From NCBI GenBank assembly GCA_050950465.1, contig JBMNHQ010000001.1:310001-374000 (forward strand): a stretch of DNA of 64,000 nucleotides, read 5' to 3'. The stretch is from CAZRIZ01 sp050950465 (GTDB lineage: Bacteria > Patescibacteriota > Saccharimonadia > Saccharimonadales > Saccharimonadaceae). Below, piece by piece: positions 42,377 through 51,929 of the stretch; the first letter of the stretch is position 1; every line of letters starts with the position of its first letter. The notes under the pieces were generated by a model, which worked only from the letters and a program-made list of their open reading frames with translations, was not told the origin of the DNA and searched no databases. Position numbers and translations under genes: made by a program.

Positions 42377-43172
42377 GTTAAAGAATAAGAACGACTTTAA
42401 ATATGGCAGCATAGAGGTAAATCTAGTTCCTGATGTCAAATATGAATTCATCAAGGCTGAGATTATGCGCTCAAGAGTTACGACAATTTCCGTTTTAGCT
42501 ATAATCGCTTCAGCTGCGTTGGTTGCGCTTATATCGTTGGTTACTTTTGGACTTCAAGGTTATTTAATTAACTCAGTGGATAAAAAAATTGAGGAACAAT
42601 TTAGTATATATAAGAACTATGAAGGTGTTAATCAAATATTAACCATTCAAAATCAACTATCTAAAATTAGTCCTCTTCATCAAGACAAACCAATCAGCTC
42701 TCGTTTATTTAATATGATGGTGTCGATTATTGAGGGTAGTAGCAGTTCGGTTCGTATATCTCGCCTTGATTATAATGCCGCAACTAATGATATACAAATT
42801 GAAGGGCAATCCCGAGATGGTTTTATTGGTACGGAAAAATTACAAAAGTCGATTATAGCAACAACATTATCCTACAAAGAAGAGGATGACGAAAAAGACA
42901 CTTTAGTGCCATTAACAGACAAGGTTGTTATCAACGAAGCGTCAACTTATGGGCAAGATTCTACCGGTGCACAGGTCTTGATGTTTAATATCGGTTTTGT
43001 TGCCAACGAGATAATGTTCGATTTTGATAAAGACATTACATTAGTGGGGCCGGATCGTCAGGATGTTACAGACTCAACTACAGTTATTCCGCAGAATATT
43101 TTTGCACCTAAGGCGAGTGTCAAGGATGATAATAATAAAACAAAAATGAAGCAAGAGTGGGGAGAGGAGTAG
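42366..43172 (+). CDS. pilN: PilN-like inner-membrane pilus protein
   Basis: 268 residues. A short cytoplasmic N-terminus contains VNLVPDVKYEF, the PilM-binding INLLP-type motif of PilN. A transmembrane segment (about 35-60) and a periplasmic-side ferredoxin-like domain follow. The ATG at 42366 is preferred over the one at 42360 because AAAGGAG then lies at a normal distance. It lies between pilM and pilO as usual. Confidence 0.82.
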   Translation: MFGKLKNKNDFKYGSIEVNLVPDVKYEFIKAEIMRSRVTTISVLAIIASAALVALISLVTFGLQGYLINSVDKKIEEQFSIYKNYEGVNQILTIQNQLSKISPLHQDKPISSRLFNMMVSIIEGSSSSVRISRLDYNAATNDIQIEGQSRDGFIGTEKLQKSIIATTLSYKEEDDEKDTLVPLTDKVVINEASTYGQDSTGAQVLMFNIGFVANEIMFDFDKDITLVGPDRQDVTDSTTVIPQNIFAPKASVKDDNNKTKMKQEWGEE

Positions 43173-43177
43173 GTTTT

Positions 43178-43891
43178 ATGTCAGAAAAGGGCGGAGCAAT
43201 TAAAAAGAAGCAACAAATAGATAAAGCTAGTCGAAAAATGTTCTTCGCTGTAGCGGTGGCGTCGTTCTTGGCCGGATTTGCTGTGGTAGCGACAGTCTTC
43301 ATTTTTAATAAAATGGTTTTTAACGCTAAGGTTATCTCGGAAAAAAATAACACTCATGATATTCTGCTTAAAAACAATAGCAATATAATTAGGTTAGCTG
43401 AGCAGGTTAGAGCTCTGGAGGTGGACGAATCTCTTTTGTCAATTAGATTAAATGATGATGAACAAGCTTTTAGAGTAGTATTAGATGCTCTGCCGGCTAT
43501 TGGGAACTCTACAGCTCTGGGTGCTAGTTTGAAAGAAAAAATCCTAGCTGTGCCTGGCGTATTGGTTGAGAGTATTATAGTTAATCCTACCATAGAAGAG
43601 TCGTCAGAGTTGCTACTTGAGCAGAGTTCTATTGATATTGAATTAGTGGAAGACCCAACTGCGCTAGCAGTTCCGATAGACTTTACTTTCAAAATAGTTG
43701 GATCTATTGGCGATCTTAGTCAAGCCTTAAAAAATATGGAGCGTTCAATTCGGCCAATGATAGTCACCGAGGTTCGTTTTGAGGTTTCCTCATCTGATAA
43801 TCAGAGCACCTTGGCCGTAACTGGTCGTTCTTTCTATGAACCAATGCTAGAAGCCAGGTTGGGTAGTAAAGAGATAAGGAGTGACAAGTGA
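43178..43891 (+). CDS. pilO: PilO-like inner-membrane pilus protein
   Basis: 237 residues from the ATG at 43178, which follows GAGGAG. A basic cytoplasmic N-terminus, one transmembrane segment (about 24-46), a coiled stretch and a C-terminal alpha/beta domain (FTFKIVGSIGDLSQALKNME) are the expected PilO layout. The assignment rests on topology and on its place after pilN. It overlaps the next GTG start by four bases. Confidence 0.75.
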   Translation: MSEKGGAIKKKQQIDKASRKMFFAVAVASFLAGFAVVATVFIFNKMVFNAKVISEKNNTHDILLKNNSNIIRLAEQVRALEVDESLLSIRLNDDEQAFRVVLDALPAIGNSTALGASLKEKILAVPGVLVESIIVNPTIEESSELLLEQSSIDIELVEDPTALAVPIDFTFKIVGSIGDLSQALKNMERSIRPMIVTEVRFEVSSSDNQSTLAVTGRSFYEPMLEARLGSKEIRSDK

Positions 43892-44121
43892 AAAAAACCG
43901 ATATAGCGATGATAATGTTAATTGTATCAATTAGCTTAGTGGCAGCTTATTTTATAATGAGTGGCCTGCTAGGTAAATACAATGAACATAGTGCTAAAGT
44001 CCAAACTATTGACGCGATTGGAGATCAGGTAGGGGAGCCTGATCCGAGGATATTCCATAGAGATGCCATAAACCCAACAATCCCAGCAATTATTGGATCT
44101 ACTTACGAGGAAGAAGATTAA
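43888..44121 (+). CDS. Small single-pass membrane protein in the pilus operon
   Basis: 77 residues with a GTG start four bases inside the pilO end, after AAGGAG. One transmembrane segment (about 6-29) and a short outward acidic tail (IIGSTYEEED end). Its place between pilO and pilB is where PilP sits in other bacteria, but it is far too short and has no lipobox. It may be a minimal PilP substitute. No family recognised. Confidence 0.7.
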   Translation: MKKTDIAMIMLIVSISLVAAYFIMSGLLGKYNEHSAKVQTIDAIGDQVGEPDPRIFHRDAINPTIPAIIGSTYEEED

Positions 44122-44134
44122 GTGAGTTGTCGTT

Positions 44135-45898
44135 ATGACAGTTTTGACTAGCGCCAACCAGACTCAAATTGTTAAAATCTTAGTTGATGAAGGATTGGTT
44201 GATGCCAGTGTTTTGCAAGAAGTTAAGGAAGATGCTAAAACCCAAGGTAAGCCTCTAATCTCTTATCTAATTGAAAGTGGCACGACCGACACAGAGACTA
44301 TTACACACATTAATTCGATTGTGCTAGGTTTACCTTATGTAAATCTTACGGATGTAATCATTAAGCCAGAGATACTAGAGTTAATGCCGGGTGATATAGC
44401 TGAAAGAACCATGTCGGTACCATTAGCTGAAGTTGATGGGCGACTAGCAGTGGCGATGATTGACGCTTCTAATGTTCAGGCAGTCGATTATTTATCTAGC
44501 TTAGTAAAACGTCCGATTAAGGTTTTTATGGCGTCAGCCGAGGGAATTCGTCACGTCCTAGAGCAGTATAGCACTGATTTTTCAGCAGTTGATGCGGCGG
44601 CACAAGCCTCTCAGCAGGAGAGTCGTGCTGAAAGTGATAGCGCTAATATTACTACCATAGTGCAGGACTCGCCCATTAGTAAGGCTTTGTATACCATACT
44701 AGAATATGCTGTTAAGAATCGCGCTAGCGATGTTCATATTGAACCACTTGAAAGCTCTTTGAAAATTCGTTGCCGAGTTGACGGTGTTCTTAGAGAAATT
44801 ATGCAACTACCTAAATCTATTGAGCCAGCTTTAGTATCGCGCATCAAGATTTTATCTAATCTGAAAATTGACGAGCATCGTATTCCTCAAGATGGTCAGT
44901 TCACTATAGCAGTAGCTGGCAAGGAAGTTGATTTACGTATTGCTATTAGTCCTGTAGTCTGGGGTGAGCAAGTGGTAATTCGTTTATTAGATAAGAGTGG
45001 TAGTCGATTTACTTTAGAACAACTTGGCTTCACTGGTCGGTCGCTTCGTATGATTCAAAAAGGTATGCGACGACCCAATGGTATGGTTTTGACATCTGGC
45101 CCAACTGGTTCAGGTAAAACCACTACACTATATGCTTTAGTGCGAGAGATTATGGATGATACAGTTAATATCGTCACCCTTGAAGATCCGGTTGAGTATA
45201 AAATGGCTGGTGTAAACCAAATTCAGGTTAATACTGAAGTGGGATTAACTTTTGCAACTGGTTTACGTTCGATTTTGCGCCAAGATCCAGATATTATCAT
45301 GGTTGGTGAAATTCGCGATCCAGAAACCGCTAATTTGGCGGTTCAGGCTGCTCTAACTGGTCATTTAGTTTTCTCAACTCTACATACTAATTCAGCAGCT
45401 GGTGTATTACCGCGCTTACTTGACATGGGGGTGGAGCCATACTTGATTGCCTCAACTGTTAATACAGTTATTGGCCAACGGTTGGTTAGACGAATTGCTA
45501 AAGACAATCAAGTAGTACAAACAAGTGATTTAGAAACTAAGATGATAAAGAGTGTTTTAGGCGACTTATTACCAAAGACTAAAGAGGAGATTACTTCTGT
45601 CTCGGAAGATTTAGGGTATCCTAGTTTACCACTGGCTAACCAATCACAATATTCGCTTCGTAAGGGTATTGATTCTAAGAAAAATCCTGGTGGATACTCC
45701 GGTCGAGCTGGTATATATGAGGTGATGGATATTGACGAGTCAATTCAGAATTTAATTATCCAAAAGGCTACTAGTACGCAAATTCATAAAGCAGGTATTG
45801 CCCAAGGTATGGTAACATTAAGACAGGATGGCTATCTTAAAGCTTTGAGTGGTATAACAACTATTGAAGAGGTAAATCGGGTGGCAGCAGACGCCTAG
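44135..45898 (+). CDS. pilB: Type IV pilus extension ATPase PilB
   Basis: GspE/PilB motor for pilus polymerisation. The 587-residue protein has an N-terminal MshEN-type domain, then Walker A (TSGPTGSGKTTTLYALV), Asp box (EDPVEYKMAGVNQIQVN), Walker B (DIIMVGEIRDPETA) and His box (TGHLVFSTLHTNSA). The C-terminal zinc tetracysteine region of PilB/GspE is replaced by a Cys-free segment of about 85 residues ending GGYSGRAGIYEVM. It is followed by pilT and pilC. Confidence 0.95.
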   Translation: MTVLTSANQTQIVKILVDEGLVDASVLQEVKEDAKTQGKPLISYLIESGTTDTETITHINSIVLGLPYVNLTDVIIKPEILELMPGDIAERTMSVPLAEVDGRLAVAMIDASNVQAVDYLSSLVKRPIKVFMASAEGIRHVLEQYSTDFSAVDAAAQASQQESRAESDSANITTIVQDSPISKALYTILEYAVKNRASDVHIEPLESSLKIRCRVDGVLREIMQLPKSIEPALVSRIKILSNLKIDEHRIPQDGQFTIAVAGKEVDLRIAISPVVWGEQVVIRLLDKSGSRFTLEQLGFTGRSLRMIQKGMRRPNGMVLTSGPTGSGKTTTLYALVREIMDDTVNIVTLEDPVEYKMAGVNQIQVNTEVGLTFATGLRSILRQDPDIIMVGEIRDPETANLAVQAALTGHLVFSTLHTNSAAGVLPRLLDMGVEPYLIASTVNTVIGQRLVRRIAKDNQVVQTSDLETKMIKSVLGDLLPKTKEEITSVSEDLGYPSLPLANQSQYSLRKGIDSKKNPGGYSGRAGIYEVMDIDESIQNLIIQKATSTQIHKAGIAQGMVTLRQDGYLKALSGITTIEEVNRVAADA

Positions 45899-45909
45899 AA
45901 AGGTAAAAA

Positions 45910-46977
45910 ATGAGTCAAAGTCTAAAAATTGAAAATTTACTAGAGGAGGTGGTAAGGTCTAAGGCGTCCGACTTGCATATCCAAGTTGGTTTACCGCCGA
46001 TTCTTCGTGTTGATGGAGCCTTGAGGCCCATACCTAACCAGCCAGTTATCGATGATCAATCTGCTGAGCAACTGATATTCTCCATTCTTGACGAAAGTCA
46101 GCAACAAATACTAATCAAAGATAAAGAATTTGATTTTAGTTTCTCATTTGGCGACATTATGCGTTTTCGTGTCAATGCCTTTCATGAGAGAGGAAATTTG
46201 GCTGCGGCGCTTCGTGCTATTCCAAATGAAATCAAGACGGTAGCTGAACTTGGCTTACCACCTATCGTATCAACTTTTGCCGATTTACCTAGCGGATTGG
46301 TGTTAGTTACCGGCCCGACTGGTTCAGGTAAGTCAACTACCATGGCATCATTAGTTGATAAGATTAACTCTGAACGTGCTGATCATATTATTACAATCGA
46401 AGATCCGATTGAGTTTACTCACAAGTCTAAAAAGTCGGTTGTGGCTCAGCGTGAGGTTCATTATGATACTTATTCTTTCGCCGCGGCTTTACGTTCAACC
46501 TTGCGCGAAGATCCCGATGTGGTTCTGATTGGTGAGATGCGTGATTTGGAAACTATTTCTTCGGCGATTACAATTGCAGAAACTGGTCATCTAGTTCTTG
46601 CTACTCTTCACACCAATTCGGCCTCACAGTCGGTTGATCGCATGATTGACGTTTTTCCGCCACATCAGCAACCGCAAATTCGTTCGCAGCTGTCTAATAT
46701 CTTGCAAGCAATTTGTTCGCAAAGGCTAGTGCCAGCTATTGGTGGCGGTCGCGTGGTAGCAGCAGAAATATTAGTGGCTAATTCGGCTGTTAGGAATATT
46801 ATTCGAGAAGGTAAAACTCACCAACTCGATGCGGTTATTCAAACTGGAGCTGACCAAGGTATGCAGACCATGGATAGAACTTTAGTGAAGTTAGTGCAAA
46901 CAGGGGTGATAACCTACGATGAAGCTCGTAGTCACGCAGTTGACCTGAATGAATTTAATCGTCTGGCGAGAGGATAG
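45910..46977 (+). CDS. pilT: Type IV pilus retraction ATPase PilT
   Basis: Retraction motor, 355 residues. Walker A VTGPTGSGKSTTMAS, Asp box TIEDPIEFTH, Walker B DVVLIGEMRDLETI, and the C-terminal AIRNIIREGKTHQ (here AVRNIIREGKTHQLDAVIQT), which is the PilT signature related to AIRNLIRE. Its presence predicts retractile pili, hence twitching or DNA uptake. It lies between pilB and pilC. Confidence 0.95.
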   Translation: MSQSLKIENLLEEVVRSKASDLHIQVGLPPILRVDGALRPIPNQPVIDDQSAEQLIFSILDESQQQILIKDKEFDFSFSFGDIMRFRVNAFHERGNLAAALRAIPNEIKTVAELGLPPIVSTFADLPSGLVLVTGPTGSGKSTTMASLVDKINSERADHIITIEDPIEFTHKSKKSVVAQREVHYDTYSFAAALRSTLREDPDVVLIGEMRDLETISSAITIAETGHLVLATLHTNSASQSVDRMIDVFPPHQQPQIRSQLSNILQAICSQRLVPAIGGGRVVAAEILVANSAVRNIIREGKTHQLDAVIQTGADQGMQTMDRTLVKLVQTGVITYDEARSHAVDLNEFNRLARG

Positions 46978-46982
46978 TATTG

Positions 46983-48191
46983 ATGAAAACTTTTTCTTAT
47001 CAAGCTCGAGATAGTCAGACCAATAAGATTATTAAAGCAACTATCAAAGCTGAGAACGAAACTAAGGCCGGTAAGCTTTTGCTTGACCAAAACCTTGTTC
47101 CATTAAAAATCAAGGAAATTGATGAAGACGCTACTTTATTTGGTCGTAATCAGAGGATACCGACTAAAGAAAGAGTAGTCTTTACTCGGCAATTAGCAAC
47201 ATTGATTAGTGCTGGTTTGCCTATTAGCCAAGCGCTTCGAACGGTTTATGAACAAACTAATCATCGGCGGTTTAAGTCTATCATAGGTGAGATTGTAGCT
47301 TCAGTGGAAACCGGTCGTACCTTAACTGAGTCGTTTGGCAATTTCCCTGATGTGTTTGATAATCTTTTTATTGCTCTACTAACATCTGGAGAGGCGTCCG
47401 GTACACTTGATGAGGCTTTGCGTAAAATCGCCGATCAACAAGAAAAGGATGCTGCTCTAATGAGTAAGGTTAGGGGGGCTATGACTTATCCAATTATTGT
47501 TCTGGTGGTTATATCTGGGGTGATGGCGTTTATGATGTTTGCTGTTATGCCACAAGTTAAGGGGCTTTATGAAGACATGAAGTTGAATTTACCCTTTATT
47601 ACCAAGGTCTTAATTAAGTTTACTGAATTTGTTGGTAAGTGGTGGTGGTTAGTGGTGGTAATTATTGCCGCAATAGTATATTATACTCGTCGCTACTTTA
47701 AGACTGAGTCGGGTATTAAATTTAAAGACAGTATGAAACTAAACGTTCCCTTATTCAAGGGTATGTTACGTAAGCTTTATATGTCTAGGTTCTTACGAAC
47801 TGGCCAGACTTTGTTATCGACAGGTGTGCCTATGTTAGATACATTAGCTATTTGTGGCAAGGCAGTTAATAACTACTGGGTTGAACAAAGCATTACTAGA
47901 GCAGCAGATAAAGTCAAAGGTGGTAAAGCGTTATCTTTCGCGCTTAAGTCTGAAGAATATATCTTAGTCTTGGTGCCACAAATGATAAAGATTGGTGAGC
48001 AATCAGGTAAAATCGATGAAATGATGGGGCGAGCAGCTGATGTATATGAAAAGGAGCTCGATGAAGAAATCAGTAACCTATCAAAGGTGATTGAGCCAGC
48101 TCTTATGGTTGTACTAGCCCTCATGGCAGGCTTGATGGTTGGCGCTATTTTGATTCCAATCTATGGTATGGTTGGTGACATAAATGTTTAA
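46983..48191 (+). CDS. pilC: Type IV pilus platform protein PilC
   Basis: Inner-membrane platform, GspF family. 402 residues from the ATG at 46983 (a TTG one codon upstream is also in frame). Two GspF domains are seen: ERVVFTRQLATLISAGLPIS and RFLRTGQTLLSTGVPMLDTL. Three transmembrane segments lie near 170-195, 220-240 and 372-395. It ends the pilM-pilC operon; pilA then has its own promoter. Confidence 0.94.
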   Translation: MKTFSYQARDSQTNKIIKATIKAENETKAGKLLLDQNLVPLKIKEIDEDATLFGRNQRIPTKERVVFTRQLATLISAGLPISQALRTVYEQTNHRRFKSIIGEIVASVETGRTLTESFGNFPDVFDNLFIALLTSGEASGTLDEALRKIADQQEKDAALMSKVRGAMTYPIIVLVVISGVMAFMMFAVMPQVKGLYEDMKLNLPFITKVLIKFTEFVGKWWWLVVVIIAAIVYYTRRYFKTESGIKFKDSMKLNVPLFKGMLRKLYMSRFLRTGQTLLSTGVPMLDTLAICGKAVNNYWVEQSITRAADKVKGGKALSFALKSEEYILVLVPQMIKIGEQSGKIDEMMGRAADVYEKELDEEISNLSKVIEPALMVVLALMAGLMVGAILIPIYGMVGDINV

Positions 48192-48202
48192 CCAATCGGG
48201 TC

Positions 48203-48230
48203 TAGACAAAAGTTTAAAACTTATTATAAT
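48203..48230 (+). promoter_or_regulatory. pilA promoter
   Basis: TAGACA (48203-48208), 16 bases, TATAAT (48225-48230), with a leader of about 30 bases carrying AAAGGAAA. A separate promoter and terminator allow high pilin expression. Confidence 0.6.
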
Positions 48231-48265
48231 AAACATAAACGTTATAAATAACGAAAGGAAATCTT

Positions 48266-48724
48266 ATGTCCAATACAAATAAAAAAGGTTTTACTATCAT
48301 CGAAGTGGTGCTAGTGCTAGCCATTGCGGGTCTGATATTCTTAATGGTATTCATCGCCCTGCCTGCTTTGCAACGCTCACAACGTGATACGCAGCGACGT
48401 CAAGATGTTAGTAAGGTTCTTTCACAGCTTCAACAGTACCAAACCAATAACCGCGGTAAGATTCCGGCGAATCATACTGAGGCGAATGGAACCTTTCTAT
48501 CTCAGTATCTCAAGGGTGGAACTACTAGCACAGAGTTTGTAGAGCCAAAGTCCGGTACTCCGTATGTATTCACCAACGCAAATCCTAATAATCATCAGAT
48601 GCAATATGTGGTCAACCAGAAGTGCAATGGTGAAAGTCTAGGTGGTGCTGGTGGTGGTAACAGGGCTGTTGCAGTTCGTGTTAAGCTAGAGGGTGCTGGT
48701 TACTATTGTCAAGATAACCAATAA
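48266..48724 (+). CDS. pilA: Major type IV pilin
   Basis: 152 residues. A class III leader of nine residues ends at KKG, followed by FTIIEVVLVLAIAGLIFLMV, the conserved N-terminal pilin helix with Glu5. A helical spine and a globular C-terminal domain with one Cys pair (KCNG...YYCQ) follow, which could form the D-region disulfide. It has its own promoter and is followed directly by a terminator, so it is the likely major pilin. Confidence 0.9.
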   Translation: MSNTNKKGFTIIEVVLVLAIAGLIFLMVFIALPALQRSQRDTQRRQDVSKVLSQLQQYQTNNRGKIPANHTEANGTFLSQYLKGGTTSTEFVEPKSGTPYVFTNANPNNHQMQYVVNQKCNGESLGGAGGGNRAVAVRVKLEGAGYYCQDNQ

Positions 48725-48740
48725 AGAACTTTGTTTATAC

Positions 48741-48766
48741 AAAATAGCCCGCATATGGGCTATTTT
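48741..48766 (+). terminator. pilA terminator
   Basis: AATAGCCC, loop GCATAT, GGGCTATTTT. It separates pilA from pilD, whose -10 box begins nine bases later. Confidence 0.8.
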
Positions 48767-48774
48767 GATTGTGA

Positions 48775-48780
48775 TATAAT
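48775..48780 (+). promoter_or_regulatory. -10 box of a probable leaderless pilD mRNA
   Basis: TATAAT ends seven bases before the pilD ATG at 48788. No Shine-Dalgarno is present. Confidence 0.55.
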
Positions 48781-48787
48781 TTCTCAC

Positions 48788-49654
48788 ATGTTTTGGCTTA
48801 TATTGTTGTTTTTATTTGCGCTTGGCGCGGCATCTGGGTCTTTTGTTGTAGCGAGTGTCTGGCGCATTAGAGCCGATCAGCTAGTGGTTGAAAAACGCTA
48901 TCGTGATGTTGACTACAAAAGATTAGTAAAGAAAGGTCGTTTGGCTAACATCAATGCTAAGAAGGATCGCTCTCATTGTCTTTCTTGTGGATATGTTTTG
49001 CGATGGCATGACTTAATTCCAGTAGTTAGTTGGATTTTTCTTGGTGGTAAATGTCGTCAATGTCGATCGGCGATTGGGATATTAGAGATTGCGGTTGAAA
49101 TTATTTTAGGCGGAGTTTTTGTAATCTCATATCTGTTTTGGCCATTAGGTTTTGATAGTTGGTTGGTTGTAATTTCGTTTAGTATTTGGATTGCTTGGTT
49201 ATTGACTATGGCTATCTTATTTATTTATGATCTAAAATGGATGGAATTGCCAATTTTTCCACTTTATGTATCGATTGGTTTATCGTCAGTGTTTGCAGCT
49301 GTGAGAATATTAGACAGCGGATTTTCAGCTAGTATAATAATCGAGCATATTGTGTCTCTGGCAGTTCTAGCCGGTATCTATTGGCTCCTATATACAGTAT
49401 CTCGAGGTCGCTGGGTCGGGTCAGGAGATGCCTTCGTAGGAGCGTCATTAGCTCTAATTTTGGGCGACTGGCGTTACGCCTTCATGACCCTGTTCTTAGC
49501 TAATTTGCTGGGGACACTAGTGGTCTTTCCTAGTCTAATAAACAAAAAAATTAGTTTTTCAAGCCGTATCCCTATGGGGCCATTGTTAATTATAGCGGGA
49601 ATTCTAGTGTTTTGGTTCGGTCGGAAGATATTGTTAACTTTTGTCTTTTTATAA
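48788..49654 (+). CDS. pilD: Prepilin peptidase PilD
   Basis: Membrane aspartic protease that trims prepilin leaders (and may N-methylate). 288 residues from the ATG at 48788, since the upstream extension to 48731 does not look like family sequence. N-terminal GAASGSFVVASVWRI, an intact zinc-type loop (HCLSCGYVLRWHDLIPVVSW, then GKCRQCRS), and the aspartates in IYDLKWMELP and GSGDAFVGASLAL. About seven transmembrane segments. Confidence 0.93.
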   Translation: MFWLILLFLFALGAASGSFVVASVWRIRADQLVVEKRYRDVDYKRLVKKGRLANINAKKDRSHCLSCGYVLRWHDLIPVVSWIFLGGKCRQCRSAIGILEIAVEIILGGVFVISYLFWPLGFDSWLVVISFSIWIAWLLTMAILFIYDLKWMELPIFPLYVSIGLSSVFAAVRILDSGFSASIIIEHIVSLAVLAGIYWLLYTVSRGRWVGSGDAFVGASLALILGDWRYAFMTLFLANLLGTLVVFPSLINKKISFSSRIPMGPLLIIAGILVFWFGRKILLTFVFL

Positions 49655-49679
49655 AGCCCTTATGGTATAATTATGATTG

Positions 49680-50510
49680 ATGAAAGCTATTGTCTGTAAT
49701 AGTAAGTTGAGGGGTTTTACAGTTATTGAGGTTGTGCTGGTATTAGCGATTACTGGCCTTATGGCCGTATCGGCACTTTTGGGAGTGCGAGGATCGATTA
49801 ATAATCAGCGCTATAGTGATAGTGTTAACTCCTTTCGTGACTTTTTACGCAATCAATACAATAATGTCACCAGTACCGATATTGCTACTAGGGACTTAAG
49901 TATTAGCAACTATTGTGGTGGCATTAGTCAGAGAGGTCGCACTAATTGTCTTGTTTTGGGTAGGTTGTTAAGGTTTGAGCCAGATGGGGAAACAGTGTCT
50001 ATTTACGATGTTATAGGTACCGAGGAACTAACGGGACATGATATCCCCAGTGATGAAACTTATTTCCAATCAAACATGATTAACTTGCGCGTAGTGGGAA
50101 TAACCGATCATCCCCCTGGTGCAGACAAGACCTCCAATCCTACTCCAAAAGAGGTATATAGACTGGACTGGGATGCCAAGGTTAAGCATTCGAACGGTGG
50201 TAGCCCTAGTAAATACGTTCTAATTATTCGTTCACCAATTAGCGGCTCAGTCCGTACTTATGCCATGATGAACGATGGGCCGAACGGGAAAAACTTAGAC
50301 AAAGTGTTAATTGATTTAGTTCAAACGCCGCACCTATCTGATCAGAACCTAAAATACCAACCGGTGTTCTGTGTTCATCCGGAAGGATTCTCTCTTGCTA
50401 CTCGACGACGGGCAGTAATTATAAAGCCTAATGGCTCCAATGCATCAGCAGTTGAGATAGCCCCACTTGATGGCATAGTTAATGGTGTGGAGGCGGTTGC
50501 ATGCAATTAA
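49680..50510 (+). CDS. Pseudopilin with type IV prepilin signal
   Basis: 276 residues from the ATG at 49680. The leader ends KLRG, followed by FTVIEVVLVLAITGLMAVSA, a good class III signal with Glu5. The large C-terminal domain has several Cys. A TATAAT at 49666-49671 ends eight bases before the ATG, so a leaderless start is likely. First of four minor-pilin-like genes, each overlapping or close to the next (the next ATG lies inside its end). Confidence 0.82.
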   Translation: MKAIVCNSKLRGFTVIEVVLVLAITGLMAVSALLGVRGSINNQRYSDSVNSFRDFLRNQYNNVTSTDIATRDLSISNYCGGISQRGRTNCLVLGRLLRFEPDGETVSIYDVIGTEELTGHDIPSDETYFQSNMINLRVVGITDHPPGADKTSNPTPKEVYRLDWDAKVKHSNGGSPSKYVLIIRSPISGSVRTYAMMNDGPNGKNLDKVLIDLVQTPHLSDQNLKYQPVFCVHPEGFSLATRRRAVIIKPNGSNASAVEIAPLDGIVNGVEAVACN

Positions 50511-51226
50511 AAAAATCTAAGATTAAAGTTCGACGAGGGGATACTATTGTTGAGACTATGTTTGCTTTTGCGGTTTTTGGTTTAGTTGCAATCATAAATA
50601 TTCAAATTATGCAACGTGGTACTAGATTGAATCAGACTGCCTTGGAAATCAATCTAGTACGCGAGCAAATTACTGCTCAGGCTGAAGCTCTGCGTCTAAT
50701 TAATTCGGCTTATATTGCCGAGTATGTAAAGAACCAAGGTGCTATATCACCAGATAGTGAAGTTAATACTTTATGGAAGAACATTACGGGGCGAGAAGTG
50801 GTGCCTGGAGATATTAAACCCCTTAGCCAATATATTAAAAAGAGTGGCAATTATGACGTTTGTGACAACGCTCCAGTAGGTCATGCTTTTATCTTGGATT
50901 ATCGATATCGTCATGGTTTGCCACAAATAAAAACTGGATCGTCAGTGTTGCAAAAAGCGGAATTATTTTCACGCGTTCGCTATAGCTTATCGGGTATAAC
51001 TGAGCCAGGTGCTGGTATTGATGCGAATATTATTGAAAAAGGGGCTAATTATACATTTCAGTCTGCCGACGGTATTTGGATTGAAGTAGTTGGAAGTGGC
51101 AGTGATCCTGTTGACGGGGATAAATATAAATATTTCGATTTCTTGATAAGAGCCTGTTGGGATTCGCCAGCTAGCCGAACTCCGACGACATTAGAGACTA
51201 TGGTGAGGTTGCATGTTCCAAAATAA
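50501..51226 (+). CDS. Minor-pilin-like protein
   Basis: 241 residues. The N-terminal helix reads RRGDTIVETMFAFAVFGLVA; Asp-Thr replaces the usual Phe-Thr after the Gly, while Glu5 is kept. It overlaps the pseudopilin upstream by ten bases and the next gene by fourteen. The globular part shows no known domain. Likely a tip or priming component by analogy with GspI/PilV (inference). Confidence 0.75.
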   Translation: MQLKKSKIKVRRGDTIVETMFAFAVFGLVAIINIQIMQRGTRLNQTALEINLVREQITAQAEALRLINSAYIAEYVKNQGAISPDSEVNTLWKNITGREVVPGDIKPLSQYIKKSGNYDVCDNAPVGHAFILDYRYRHGLPQIKTGSSVLQKAELFSRVRYSLSGITEPGAGIDANIIEKGANYTFQSADGIWIEVVGSGSDPVDGDKYKYFDFLIRACWDSPASRTPTTLETMVRLHVPK

Positions 51227-51920
51227 TCATAATAAAAGTGGTTTTACTCTCGTAGAGACGATGATGTCAGTTGTATTTATATCAATTTTATTGATTGCTA
51301 TTGGCACAGTTTCTATGCACATAATCAATACTTACCGAAGAGGAGTGGTAGTAAAGATGGTTAACGAAACTGGTCGTGCTATTAGTGATGACATTCGAGC
51401 TTCGCTTTCGTCGGGAAATTTTAGCTTTGACAGAGGTGATTATGTTAACAGGCCTGGTTATGGCATTTTATGTACTGGTAAATATACCTACATGTGGAAT
51501 TACGCCGAGCATTTAAAAGAGCCTAAGACGCATATCCTAAGATATCAGGGTGCTTCAGATACGGACACTTTTTCAGACGATAATCGTATTAGGATGATTA
51601 AAATACCAGATCAAACTCGCAACTATTGCACCATCAAAGATCATAGTAGTATCGTAATATTACCACCGTCTAGTTCCACGGGGCAGCAAAAGGCAATTGA
51701 GTTAATTAAACCCTCCGAGGGCGATCTAATGGTCCATGATTTCAATATTACAAAGGGTGCTTATGATAATGATCGAGCGCTTTACCAAGTTTCTTTCTCA
51801 ATTGGCACCAATCAGTACAAAGAGATTATAAAAGACAAGCAATGTATTCCTAACGAATTTGATCAGGCAGGTTGTGCCATTAATCGATTTGATATTTCAA
51901 TTTTAACAAAAGAAAGGTAA
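51213..51920 (+). CDS. Minor-pilin-like protein with class III signal
   Basis: 235 residues. The leader ends NKSG, followed by FTLVETMMSVVFISILLIAI, a canonical prepilin cleavage site with Glu5. The globular domain contains several Cys and no known motif. It resembles the GspJ/PilW slot in order. Ten bases separate it from the next gene. Confidence 0.78.
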   Translation: MFQNNHNKSGFTLVETMMSVVFISILLIAIGTVSMHIINTYRRGVVVKMVNETGRAISDDIRASLSSGNFSFDRGDYVNRPGYGILCTGKYTYMWNYAEHLKEPKTHILRYQGASDTDTFSDDNRIRMIKIPDQTRNYCTIKDHSSIVILPPSSSTGQQKAIELIKPSEGDLMVHDFNITKGAYDNDRALYQVSFSIGTNQYKEIIKDKQCIPNEFDQAGCAINRFDISILTKER

Positions 51921-51929
51921 AATTAGACT

